Assembly: GCA_030832235.1 (NCBI GenBank)
Contig: JAURJO010000041.1
Span: forward strand, 1 to 5,984
Length of the DNA: 5,984 bases
Direction of reading: 5' to 3'
Source of the DNA: Verrucomicrobiota bacterium
GTDB taxonomy: Bacteria; Verrucomicrobiota; Verrucomicrobiia; Opitutales; Opitutaceae
Position numbers and translations under genes: made by a program. The notes below the pieces were generated by a model that made no database searches, was not told the DNA's origin, and worked only from the letters and a program-made list of their open reading frames with translations. Below are positions 1 to 5,976 of this stretch, piece by piece. Position 1 is the stretch's first letter, and the number at the start of each line of letters is the position of its first letter.

Positions 1-22
1 CGGCGCTGACCGGCCGGCGGGT

Positions 23-826
23 TCAGCCGCGCTGACGCACCGCCTCGAAGAGCGTGATGATCGCCGCCATCGCCACGTTCAGTGAGTCGGCCTGGCCCGC
101 CATCGGGATGCGCACGGGCAGATCCGCCTCCTTGAGCCAGAAATCACTCAGGCCGTACTGCTCGCTGCCCATCACGATCGCAAGTGGCCCGCGGAGGTCG
201 GCGGCGCTGTAGATCGTCGTCGCCGCGGGCGTCGTCGCCACCGCGCGCACGCCCTTTTCCCGCAGCCACGCCCGCACCCGCGCGCTTTCCTCGACCACCA
301 GCGGAACCGAGAAAAGCACGCCCGTGGACGCGCGGACGACGTTGGGGTTGAAGATGTCGGTTACCGGATCGCAGACGATGACCGCGTGGCAGCCGGCGGC
401 GTCGGCCCCGCGAAGGATGGTGCCGAGGTTTCCGGGTTTCTCGATGGCCTCGACGACGAGCAGCAGCGGCGCCGCGGGCAGGTCGAGGTCCTCGAGTCGC
501 CGCCGCCATTGCGGTGCCACGGCGAGCAGACCGTCGGGCCGTTCCCGGTAAGCGACCTTAGCGAAGGCCTCCTTGGAGAGCTCGCAGAGTTTCGCGCCGG
601 CGGCCTCGGCGCGCGCGAGGAGCGCCGGCTCGTTGGTTCCGAGAAACCAATCGCGCGAGAAGTACAACTCCCGCGGCTGCACGCCCCGGTCGAGCGCGCG
701 CAGGATCTCGCGGTAGCCCTCGACGAGGAACACGCCCGCCTCGTCGCGCGGCCGACGGTCGCGCAGGCGCACGAGCTCCTTCACGCGCGGGTTCTGCAGG
801 CTGGAGATCTTCTCGGGGGCGGACAC
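23..826 (-). CDS. TrmH/SpoU-family RNA 2'-O-ribose methyltransferase
   Basis: The product (267 aa from the chosen start) is predicted to transfer a methyl group from S-adenosylmethionine to a ribose 2'-OH in rRNA or tRNA, in the cytoplasm. Residues about 5-105 fit a SpoU substrate-binding domain (SSLQNPRVKELVRL, then GVFLVEGYREIL near 31-42). The C-terminal SPOUT knot domain shows all three family motifs: NLGTILRGADAAG at 133-145 with the conserved Asn and Arg139; VMGSEQYGL at 218-226; and IPMAGQADSLNVAMAA from 240, with Ser248 and Asn250. The length fits the family. I chose the GTG at 826 because it lies immediately before the conserved SSLQNPRVK segment. In-frame TTG (856) and GTG (880) codons exist upstream, and the open frame runs on to 1108, but that part lies antisense to the divergent gene and resembles no domain. 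No clear Shine-Dalgarno site is visible. The exact target nucleotide (RlmB-like, TsnR-like or other) cannot be told from sequence. Confidence 0.93.
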   Translation of the reverse strand: MSAPEKISSLQNPRVKELVRLRDRRPRDEAGVFLVEGYREILRALDRGVQPRELYFSRDWFLGTNEPALLARAEAAGAKLCELSKEAFAKVAYRERPDGLLAVAPQWRRRLEDLDLPAAPLLLVVEAIEKPGNLGTILRGADAAGCHAVIVCDPVTDIFNPNVVRASTGVLFSVPLVVEESARVRAWLREKGVRAVATTPAATTIYSAADLRGPLAIVMGSEQYGLSDFWLKEADLPVRIPMAGQADSLNVAMAAIITLFEAVRQRG

Positions 827-852
827 GGGCGGATGGAAGACACCGGTTCGCG

Positions 853-874
853 GCAAAAGACAAAATCCTTTTGC
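853..874. promoter_or_regulatory. Perfect 7-bp inverted repeat in the divergent intergenic region
   Basis: GCAAAAG (853-859) and CTTTTGC (868-874) are exact reverse complements around an 8-bp spacer, ACAAAATC. The element is the only AT-rich patch in the 67 bases between the two divergent methyltransferase starts and lies close to its midpoint. It could be an operator or overlap the -10 regions of back-to-back promoters (CAAAAT at 861-866 is a weak -10 candidate on the plus strand). I see no convincing -35 box for either direction. If the minus-strand gene actually began at 880, the element would fall inside its coding sequence. The symmetry is directly visible; the regulatory role is inference. 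Confidence 0.4.
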
Positions 875-893
875 TCGCACGGGGCGCCGCCGC

Positions 894-2183
894 GTGTTCC
901 CTCCGCGCGTGGGCAAAAGGAAACCCTTCAACGACCAGCCGTTCGCGTACCACGCCGAGCTCGAGCTGGAGGTCACGACGCTGACGAATCTTGGCGTGGG
1001 CCTCGGCCGCGTGGAATTGCCCGGGGACGCGGGCAAGTGGGTGGTGATGGTGCCGTTCACGCTGCCCGGCGAGCGGGTGCGGGCACGGGTGTTCCGCAAC
1101 CACCGCAATTATTCCGAGGCCGATCTCGTCGAGGTGCTCCGTCCCGCGGCGGAACGTGTCGCGCCGCGCTGCCCCTTGTTCGGCCGCTGCGGCGGCTGCC
1201 AATACCAGCATCTGGACTACCCCGCGCAGCTGGAGTGGAAACGCCGCCAGGTCGCGGAGCTGCTGGAGCACATGGCGGGAGTCGCGGGGTTTCCCGTCGC
1301 GCCGGTCGAACCCTCCCCGCGCTCGTTCCACTACCGATCCAAGATCACCCCGCATTTCGCCGCACCGCGCGAAGGCGGGGAGGCGCGGCCCGTCCCGATC
1401 GGGTTTCTCCGCCAAGGCACGCGGTTCGACATCGTCGACGTGCCCACCTGCCCCATCGCCACCGAGGCGATCAACGCGCGCCTCGCCGACGTGCGCGCGG
1501 CGGTCCACGCGCGGCAGGCCGAGTACACCCGCGGCGCCACGCTGCTGCTGCGCGAAGCGGGTGGTTCGGTGACCTCCGATCACGACGCGGTGATCACCGA
1601 GGAGATCGCCGGCGCCGGACCGACACCTGGAGAGCCGCTACGGCTGCGGTTCCTGGCGCGCGACTTTTTCCAGAACAACCCTTTCCTGCTGCCGGCGTTC
1701 ACGCGCCATGTGCGGGAGCAGGCGGCCGCGGGAGGCGCCCGCTTCCTCGTCGACGCCTATTGCGGGAGCGGGCTGTTCGCGCTGAGCGCTGCCCCCGGTT
1801 TCGAGCGCGTGGCGGGCATCGAGATCAGCGAGAGCAGCGTGCGGTTCGCCCGCGATAACGCGGCCGCCAATGGAATCACCAATGCGACGTTCTCCGCCGG
1901 CGACGCGGCCGCGATCTTCGCCGGGCTCGATCCGGTGTTCGCTCCCGCCGACACCGCGGTGGTGATCGACCCTCCCCGCAAGGGCTGTGACGAGACGTTC
2001 CTGCAGCAGCTCCTCGCCTTCGGGCCGCGCACCGTCGTGTATGTTTCCTGCGATCCCGCGACGCAGATGCGCGACCTGAAGCACTTCCTCGCCGCCGGCT
2101 ACACTTTGACCGCGGCGCAGCCGTTCGATCTTTTCCCCCAGACCCGCCACCTCGAGTGCGTCCTCACTCTACGACGCGGGTGA
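894..2183 (+). CDS. RumA/RlmD-type 23S rRNA (or tRNA) 5-methyluridine methyltransferase
   Basis: This 429-aa cytoplasmic enzyme is predicted to methylate C5 of a uridine in RNA using S-adenosylmethionine. A TRAM RNA-binding domain spans about 22-82. The [4Fe-4S] ligands are Cys93-x5-Cys99-x2-Cys102 (CPLFGRCGGC), with a fourth at Cys186 (VPTCPIAT). The methyltransferase domain shows FFQNNP (258-263), the SAM loop DAYCGSGLF (287-295), an acidic ribose-binding Glu310 (GIEIS), DPPRKG (359-364), the catalytic nucleophile Cys386 in YVSCDPAT, and Glu421 (HLEC) as probable general base. The Cys-to-Glu spacing of 35 and the total length match E. coli RlmD as I recall it. The start is GTG at 894; GTG at 909 is an alternative that would remove five residues, and no strong Shine-Dalgarno site decides between them. 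It is divergent from the TrmH-family gene. RlmC- or TrmA-like specificity cannot be excluded, so no gene symbol is given. Confidence 0.95.
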   Translation: MFPPRVGKRKPFNDQPFAYHAELELEVTTLTNLGVGLGRVELPGDAGKWVVMVPFTLPGERVRARVFRNHRNYSEADLVEVLRPAAERVAPRCPLFGRCGGCQYQHLDYPAQLEWKRRQVAELLEHMAGVAGFPVAPVEPSPRSFHYRSKITPHFAAPREGGEARPVPIGFLRQGTRFDIVDVPTCPIATEAINARLADVRAAVHARQAEYTRGATLLLREAGGSVTSDHDAVITEEIAGAGPTPGEPLRLRFLARDFFQNNPFLLPAFTRHVREQAAAGGARFLVDAYCGSGLFALSAAPGFERVAGIEISESSVRFARDNAAANGITNATFSAGDAAAIFAGLDPVFAPADTAVVIDPPRKGCDETFLQQLLAFGPRTVVYVSCDPATQMRDLKHFLAAGYTLTAAQPFDLFPQTRHLECVLTLRRG

Positions 2184-2219
2184 CGGGAAGCTCGTGGACT
2201 TGAGCATTGTGAGGTGTGG

Positions 2220-2237
2220 CCGCGGCTGACGCCGCGG
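2220..2237. terminator. GC-rich hairpin downstream of the RlmD-type gene (candidate terminator)
   Basis: CCGCGGC (2220-2226) and GCCGCGG (2231-2237) form a perfect 7-bp stem around a TGAC tetraloop, 36 bases after the stop codon of the plus-strand methyltransferase. No T-tract follows, so it is not a canonical intrinsic terminator. It may instead be a dispersed intergenic palindrome or act with Rho. The CCGCGGAGGAT stretch covering its right arm (2232-2242) recurs exactly at 2359-2369, next to the stop codon of the facing gene. Confidence 0.4.
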
Positions 2238-2299
2238 AGGATGAGCGGGCCTGGTCCAAACCTTACGGTGAAAGCGGGGCGGGAAAGGATGCCGAAGAT

Positions 2300-2318
2300 C
2301 CGAGGGGTGCGCCCTCGG
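2300..2318. terminator. Second hairpin in the convergent gap (candidate terminator for the receptor gene)
   Basis: CCGAGGG (2300-2306) and CCCTCGG (2312-2318) form a perfect 7-bp stem around the loop GTGCG. It lies about 50 bases beyond the stop codon of the minus-strand receptor gene, and a short pyrimidine-rich stretch follows in the minus direction, so it is placed where that transcript would end. There is no proper U-run. The rest of the 185-base gap (2184-2368) shows no credible coding sequence. A 10-bp palindrome CTCCGCGGAG (2357-2366) sits just before the receptor stop codon. Confidence 0.35.
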
Positions 2319-2368
2319 CTACATCGCGCGCGCAGCGCCACGAAGGAGAGGGCCGACTCCGCGGAGGA

Positions 2369-5215
2369 TCAGAACTCGAGCGTCGTCGTCAGGCGGAAGC
2401 TGCGCGGTTCGTTGAAGTAGATGCGGCGGACGCCGGTATAGTTGTCATTGTACCGACCGACGTTCGCCAGGTACGAATTTGAGACGTTGCGCACGTTGAG
2501 CTGCACGGTCGCGTTGCTCCTCGAGCCCGGGAGCTTGAAGCGATGGCCGGCGAACACGTCGCCGAGGAGCGACTCGTTGCCCCAATAGACGTAGCCGGTG
2601 GGCTTGTCCCAGCTGAGGAAGTTCTTGCCGTTGTAGCGGACGGATCCACCCACGAAGACGCCCTTGAGGAGACCCTCGCTGAAGCGGTAGCGCGCGGTGC
2701 CGTTGGCCTTGTGCGGACGCGAACCGAACGGCGAGTTCTGGCGGTCCACCTGGTAATCGAGCTCGCTGTAGAGGTCACGGGCGGCGGTCTCGAGCGTGGC
2801 CAGCTCCGTCGGGTTGTTCGCGAGAAGCTTTCGCCACTCTGGGATGCGCGAATCGAAGAACTGGAAGACCTCGGTGAAGAAATTCTGCCGCTTGCGCTCG
2901 GAATGGGCGTAGCTGGCCCGGAGGGTGAGGTTGCGCGTGGGGTTGGCCACGACCTCGATCTCCACGCCCTTGGTGAGCACGTCGATCGTGGCCGAGGTCC
3001 ACGAGACCGCCTGCCGGTCGTAATCGGCCTGCGAGATCTTGCCGGCGGAGAGCAGGGCGCCGAGCATCGCGGTGAGGTTATCCACGCCAAGCGCGTTGCC
3101 GCCCGGCAGGATCGGCGAGTCGTTGAGCTGTTCCGTTTGGTACCACGTGGTGCGTACGAAGAGCCGGTCGTCTCCCAGCACGTCGACCATCAGGCCGAAG
3201 TCGCGTCCGCGGCCCTCGGTCGGCTCGGGCACGTCGCCGTTGGGCAGCACGGTGCGGTCGAAGCGCGGCTGGCCGTTGTTGCGGGAAAAGTTCGCGAAGG
3301 CCGAGAGGCGCTTGTGGGCGTGCAGCACGGCCCCGGCGGTGAAGGTCGTCGGGGTGTAGCGGTATTTCGTGTAGTTGCCGTCGAAGTACCACTCACCGAC
3401 TGACACCTCCTTGGAGAGCACGCGGGGATGATTGGGGTCGAGGATGCGTGCCTCCTGCGCGTTGCGGAACTGGATCTCGTCGCGCCGCGCGCCGAGCGTC
3501 GTCACCAGACGGTCGCGCCACCAGAAGCTCTGGCTGGCGACCATGAACGAGGTGATGTCCTTCACCGAGTGGGTGTTGGCGCGGGCGCGGGAGGCGTACG
3601 TGGCCTGGTAGCGTTTCCCGTTCCAGAGGAACGGCGCCACCGGCACGCTGGAATCGCTCGCGTACCAGGTGCGGTAATCGGTCGTCGAAACGTAATTCCG
3701 GCGCGTGAGCTGGTTCTGCGCGCCTTCGGCATTGGCGGCGTTGGTGATCGGCGTGTTGGTGTCGTCGACCAGAATCTCGTCGCGCCATCGCCGCAGCCGG
3801 TCCTGCTCCGAGTGCTCGGCCAGTCCGGCGATCCGGTGGCGGCCGAACCAGCGATCAGAGCGACCGACGTCCGCGGCGAGGCTCGCGCGCCAGATCTCGT
3901 TGTCCGTGAGAATGCGGTCCTTGAACCAGATCGCCTCGAAGTAGAGGCGTCCCGCGAACGGGTTGGGCACGGTGCCGGTTGCGCCGTCGGGCCGCGGCAG
4001 GGTGAGGTTGGGGTCGGCGCGGAGGTTCGCCCCGCCCACCGCCATGCCGTTGGCCTCGACGTCCGCGCGGTTGCGGAAGTAGGCGAGCTCCAGCATCAGC
4101 CCGCGCGGCAGCCGCTGCTGCACCGTGATCTGCCGGTTGAGGAAGGTCTGGTGGCGCACACCGCCCGGTCCGGTGAGATTGAAGTCGTACGGTGAGACGG
4201 ACGGCGGCAGCAGCGTCTCGACGCCGTAGCGTCCGGTGCTCTGGAACTCGCCCTTGAGGTTGTAGACGAAGCCGTCCTGCTGATTGAAGGTGAAGCGGTT
4301 GTTGGTAGAGCTGAAGCGACTGGTCCCGGCCGGCGCGGTCGTGCCGTCGATCACCGGGCGGCCACCGTCCCACCACGCCGTGATCTGGTCGGTCGCGTTC
4401 CAGCCGATCGTGAGGCTGTTGTCCGTATGGCCTTTCTCGACCGAGACGTGGACCGTGGTGTCGCGGAACGGTTGATACGCGACGGCGGCCGTCCAGCGGG
4501 CCGAGTCGTTGAAGTCCCAGTAACGCCAGCCCTGGTTGTTCTGGTAGAGGCCCAGCAGGCGCAGGGAGACCTTCCGCGGGATCAGCACCTGGTTGTGATC
4601 GGCCTCGTAGCGCTCGTAGTGCCACGAACCGAGCATCGACTTGAGCGTCGTGCGCGTGCGCTGGAGGTTGGCCCGCTTGCCCGAGAGCGACACGAGGCCG
4701 CCGGCCTGCCCGAGACCGAAGAGAATGGAGTTGGGGCCGCTCGCCACCTCGGCGCGTTCCACGTTGTAGAGATCGACCGGAATGCTGGACTCGACGAAGT
4801 CGCGGGAGGCCCCGGCGGGCGAACCACGCATGCGGAACTGGTAATCGTTGCCGTCGGCCCCGCGGCCCTGCGGGTTGTTGAACCCGGCGTTGGCATCCTC
4901 CACGTCGATCTCGATGTTGGTCGCGTGGGCCAGCATCTCTTCGAGATTGGTCGCGGCGATGTCGGCGAGGAACTCGGGCGTGAAGGCGGCCACGGCTGCG
5001 GGGGTGTCGCGCAGGCGCGAGTTGAGGCGCGAACCGCTGGTCGTGTTGGCGGCCTGGTAGCCCACGTCGGTGTCGGCCCGCACCTCGAACGGCGAGAGCT
5101 CGACGACGGATTTCTCCCCCGCGGCGGGTGCGGGCGAAACGGGAGGTGTCACGGTCTGGGCTGCGAGCGGCAGCGCGATGAGACCAACGGTGATGAGGCG
5201 GAGGGTTGCGTGCAT
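2369..5215 (-). CDS. TonB-dependent outer-membrane receptor
   Basis: The 948-aa product is predicted to be a 22-strand outer-membrane barrel that imports an unidentified ligand using TonB/ExbBD energy. Residues 1 to about 19 form a Sec signal peptide (LRLITVGLIALPLAA) with likely cleavage near LAAQ. A Pro/Ala linker leads to SVVELSPFEV (36-45), the probable TonB-box region. The plug (about 55-182) contains QFRMRG (126-131) and VERAEVASGPNSILFG (152-167), followed by GLGQAGGLVSL. The remainder is barrel, with many aromatic alternating strands, and it ends in a Phe-terminated strand (FRLTTTLEF) typical of the BAM assembly signal. The protein contains no cysteine. I chose ATG 5215 because it starts the signal peptide directly; an in-frame TTG at 5254 overlaps the predicted -10 box. 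No SusD partner, FecR-type signalling gene or enzyme is adjacent, and I see no obvious extra N-terminal signalling domain. A siderophore, glycan or other ligand is equally possible. Confidence 0.94.
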   Translation of the reverse strand: MHATLRLITVGLIALPLAAQTVTPPVSPAPAAGEKSVVELSPFEVRADTDVGYQAANTTSGSRLNSRLRDTPAAVAAFTPEFLADIAATNLEEMLAHATNIEIDVEDANAGFNNPQGRGADGNDYQFRMRGSPAGASRDFVESSIPVDLYNVERAEVASGPNSILFGLGQAGGLVSLSGKRANLQRTRTTLKSMLGSWHYERYEADHNQVLIPRKVSLRLLGLYQNNQGWRYWDFNDSARWTAAVAYQPFRDTTVHVSVEKGHTDNSLTIGWNATDQITAWWDGGRPVIDGTTAPAGTSRFSSTNNRFTFNQQDGFVYNLKGEFQSTGRYGVETLLPPSVSPYDFNLTGPGGVRHQTFLNRQITVQQRLPRGLMLELAYFRNRADVEANGMAVGGANLRADPNLTLPRPDGATGTVPNPFAGRLYFEAIWFKDRILTDNEIWRASLAADVGRSDRWFGRHRIAGLAEHSEQDRLRRWRDEILVDDTNTPITNAANAEGAQNQLTRRNYVSTTDYRTWYASDSSVPVAPFLWNGKRYQATYASRARANTHSVKDITSFMVASQSFWWRDRLVTTLGARRDEIQFRNAQEARILDPNHPRVLSKEVSVGEWYFDGNYTKYRYTPTTFTAGAVLHAHKRLSAFANFSRNNGQPRFDRTVLPNGDVPEPTEGRGRDFGLMVDVLGDDRLFVRTTWYQTEQLNDSPILPGGNALGVDNLTAMLGALLSAGKISQADYDRQAVSWTSATIDVLTKGVEIEVVANPTRNLTLRASYAHSERKRQNFFTEVFQFFDSRIPEWRKLLANNPTELATLETAARDLYSELDYQVDRQNSPFGSRPHKANGTARYRFSEGLLKGVFVGGSVRYNGKNFLSWDKPTGYVYWGNESLLGDVFAGHRFKLPGSRSNATVQLNVRNVSNSYLANVGRYNDNYTGVRRIYFNEPRSFRLTTTLEF

Positions 5216-5247
5216 GGCGGGGGTCCGGAAGGGCGGGGTGAAAAACC

Positions 5248-5276
5248 ATAACAATCCTCCGATGCGCGGGTGGCAA
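5248..5276 (-). promoter_or_regulatory. Predicted sigma70-like promoter for the TonB-dependent receptor
   Basis: Read on the minus strand, TTGCCA (5276-5271, five of six matches to TTGACA) is followed after exactly 17 bases by TGTTAT (5253-5248, four of six matches to TATAAT). The AT-rich run after the -10 (ATGGTTTTT) would hold the transcription start near 5241, giving a leader of roughly 25 bases before ATG 5215. This geometry argues against the upstream TTG start at 5254. No strong Shine-Dalgarno motif precedes ATG 5215. Confidence 0.5.
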
Positions 5277-5286
5277 GGCGTGGTGG

Positions 5287-5314
5287 AACCACGAACTACA
5301 CCAACGCACGAAAC
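5287..5314 (+). repeat. Periodic block A (CGAA core)
   Basis: Three units with cores CGAA (5292), CCAA (5301) and CGAA (5309) at 9- and 8-base spacing. The leading AACCACGAA (5287-5295) is the exact reverse complement of TTCGTGGTT at 5908-5916. Confidence 0.55.
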
Positions 5315-5327
5315 CTAGGCAGTTGGC

Positions 5328-5359
5328 GCCCTCCTTCGACAAGCCTACTGAGGGCAGGC
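5328..5359. repeat. REP-like palindrome (CTTCGACAAGCCTACTGAGGG)
   Basis: GCCCTC (5328-5333) pairs with GAGGGC (5350-5355). An alternative inner pairing is GCCT (5343-5346) with AGGC (5356-5359). The phrase CCTTCGACAAGC...GAGGGCAGGC resembles the CTTCGACAAGCTCAGGGC palindromes found dispersed between genes in many bacteria; that resemblance is from memory. Here the central part carries extra bases compared with the usual short form. Confidence 0.5.
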
Positions 5360-5386
5360 GCGGAAGACACGGAAAGCGCGGAAAAT
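5360..5386 (+). repeat. Periodic block C (CGGAA core)
   Basis: Three tandem 9-base units, with CGGAA starting at exactly 5361, 5370 and 5379: GCGGAAGAC, ACGGAAAGC, GCGGAAAAT. The units share the core and differ at the other positions. Confidence 0.6.
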
Positions 5387-5419
5387 AGAGCGACGGTGGC
5401 CGACGTTTGCGCGTTATGC

Positions 5420-5459
5420 GCCTCTTGGCGGCCAGGCCCGGAGTTGGCCGCGAAGAGGC
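5420..5459. repeat. Hairpin with 15-bp stem, one mismatch
   Basis: GCCTCTTGGCGGCCA (5420-5434) and TGGCCGCGAAGAGGC (5445-5459) pair at 14 of 15 positions around a 10-base loop, GGCCCGGAGT. There is no T-run after either arm, so a terminator role is not supported. It is most likely another dispersed intergenic palindrome, or possibly a structured element in an unrecognised transcript. Confidence 0.6.
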
Positions 5460-5527
5460 TCAGTACGCGCAAGAGAGTGGTTGGAGCAGGAAGGCCGGTA
5501 AGTGCGGGAAGACGCGGGGACCGAGCC

Positions 5528-5554
5528 ACCACGAAACACGCGAAAGACACGAAA
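5528..5554 (+). repeat. Periodic block F (CGAAA core)
   Basis: Three tandem 9-base units ACCACGAAA, CACGCGAAA and GACACGAAA, with CGAAA at 5532, 5541 and 5550. The first unit shares ACCACGAA with block A and is complementary to TTCGTGGT at 5908-5915. Confidence 0.6.
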
Positions 5555-5568
5555 TCCAAAGCGTCTAG

Positions 5569-5636
5569 CTCCGTTGCCTCAGTTGCCTCCTGTTCCCAGC
5601 CCGGCCGGCTAACAGGAGCCAACGGAGGAAACGGAG
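5569..5636. repeat. Long imperfect hairpin, copy 1
   Basis: The 26-nt left arm (5569-5594, beginning CTCCGTTGCCTC) pairs with the right arm (5611-5636, beginning AACAGGAG and ending AACGGAG) at 23 of 26 positions. The 16-base loop contains its own small palindrome (AGCC...GGCT). Each arm is internally 9-periodic: GTTGCCT at 5573 and 5582, ACGGAGG at 5622 and 5631. The first 27 nt, which are the left arm plus one loop base, recur exactly in copy 2. Confidence 0.75.
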
Positions 5637-5640
5637 GTTG

Positions 5641-5667
5641 CCCACGGAACACTCGGAACACCCGGAA
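5641..5667 (+). repeat. Periodic block H (CGGAA core)
   Basis: Three tandem 9-base units CCCACGGAA, CACTCGGAA and CACCCGGAA, with CGGAA at 5645, 5654 and 5663. The block abuts the end of hairpin copy 1. Confidence 0.6.
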
Positions 5668-5699
5668 AAACCACTGAACCCGGGCGCGGTGGTTTGAAC

Positions 5700-5726
5700 C
5701 ATCTGTGCCATCCGAGTGATCTGTGG
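5700..5726 (+). repeat. Periodic block I (ATCTGTG core)
   Basis: Three 9-base units CATCTGTGC, CATCCGAGT and GATCTGTGG, with cores at 5701, 5710 and 5719, followed by TTAAAAAT. It is pyrimidine/TG-rich, unlike the purine-rich GAA blocks, consistent with insertion in the opposite orientation. Confidence 0.55.
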
Positions 5727-5759
5727 TTAAAAATCAGTGAGTTTCACCACGGAGGCGGG

Positions 5760-5804
5760 GAGACGTGGGAGACGGGTGAGATTGGGAAGACATGCGAGAC
5801 GATG
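5760..5804 (+). repeat. Periodic block J (GAGAC core, five units)
   Basis: Five consecutive 9-base units: GAGACGTGG, GAGACGGGT, GAGATTGGG, AAGACATGC and GAGACGATG (5760, 5769, 5778, 5787, 5796). This is the longest periodic run in the window. It is strongly purine-biased on the plus strand. Confidence 0.55.
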
Positions 5805-5815
5805 AAGCGCTCGAT

Positions 5816-5878
5816 CTCCGTTGCCTCAGTTGCCTCCTGTTCAAACCGGCTCAACAGGAGAGAACGGAGGAAACGGAG
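5816..5878. repeat. Long imperfect hairpin, copy 2
   Basis: The left arm (5816-5841) is identical to that of copy 1, and the identity continues one base into the loop (5842). The right arm (5853-5878) pairs at 22 of 26 positions around an 11-base loop, CAAACCGGCTC. Two mismatches (an A opposite G and a G opposite A) fall at the same stem positions as in copy 1; the other differences are at arm positions 9-10. The copies start 247 bases apart in the same orientation. Confidence 0.75.
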
Positions 5879-5884
5879 GCTGAG

Positions 5885-5917
5885 CCATTCGTGTAAATTC
5901 GGGTCCCTTCGTGGTTT
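5885..5917 (-). repeat. Periodic block L (TTCG core, inverted)
   Basis: TTCG recurs at 5888, 5898 and 5908, a 10-base spacing. The motif ends in TTCGTGGTT (5908-5916), the reverse complement of the start of block A. This places it in the opposite orientation to blocks A and F. Confidence 0.5.
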
Positions 5918-5940
5918 ATCCCGGGTTGGGGTGTGAACGG

Positions 5941-5976
5941 GAAGACGTGAAAGGGCGGGAAAATGTGAAGACGTGG
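5941..5976 (+). repeat. Purine-rich block M at the window edge
   Basis: GAAGACGTG occurs at 5941-5949 and again at 5967-5975, separated by a purine-rich stretch containing GGGCGGGAAAA. It resembles block J in composition, and the mosaic probably continues past 5984. Confidence 0.4.

Noticed and set aside
827..1108. In-frame 94-codon N-terminal extension of the TrmH-family gene
   Set aside because: It would be antisense to the start of the divergent gene and shows no family similarity. The conserved domain begins right after the GTG at 826.
558..1583. 341-codon open frame on the minus strand
   Set aside because: It overlaps both methyltransferase genes in other frames and has low-complexity Arg-rich content and no recognisable motif.
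386..1858. 490-codon open frame on the plus strand
   Set aside because: It runs antisense to the TrmH-family gene and then out of frame through the RlmD-type gene. Its translation is Arg/Ala/Gly-rich with no domain, as expected from high-GC shadow frames, whereas both overlapped genes have intact motifs.
2543..3403. 286-codon open frame on the plus strand
   Set aside because: It is wholly antisense to the receptor and carries no recognisable motif. The same reasoning rejects the plus-strand frames at 3428-4195 and 4427-5251.
5250..5264. GGAGG just before a TTG (5254) and an ATG (5250) as a translation start for the receptor
   Set aside because: The spacing from GGAGG to TTG is one base, too short to work. 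The ATG at 5250 is out of frame. The region overlaps the predicted -10 box, and ATG 5215 begins a clean signal peptide.
3855..5342. 495-codon open frame on the minus strand
   Set aside because: It is a shifted frame of the TonB-dependent receptor. Its translation is Arg/Pro/His-rich without domains, while the receptor frame has a signal peptide, plug and barrel.
5270..5677. 135-codon plus-strand open frame with strings such as TKHAKDTK and NTRNTRK
   Set aside because: Its composition follows the 9-base DNA repeats and hairpin arms, and it starts next to the receptor promoter on the other strand. It is repeat-derived rather than a gene. The frame at 5694-5936 is rejected for the same reason.
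5569..5878. Possible CRISPR array, from the exact 27-nt repeat
   Set aside because: There are only two copies about 247 bases apart, each copy is half of a hairpin, there are no regular spacers, and no cas gene is present.
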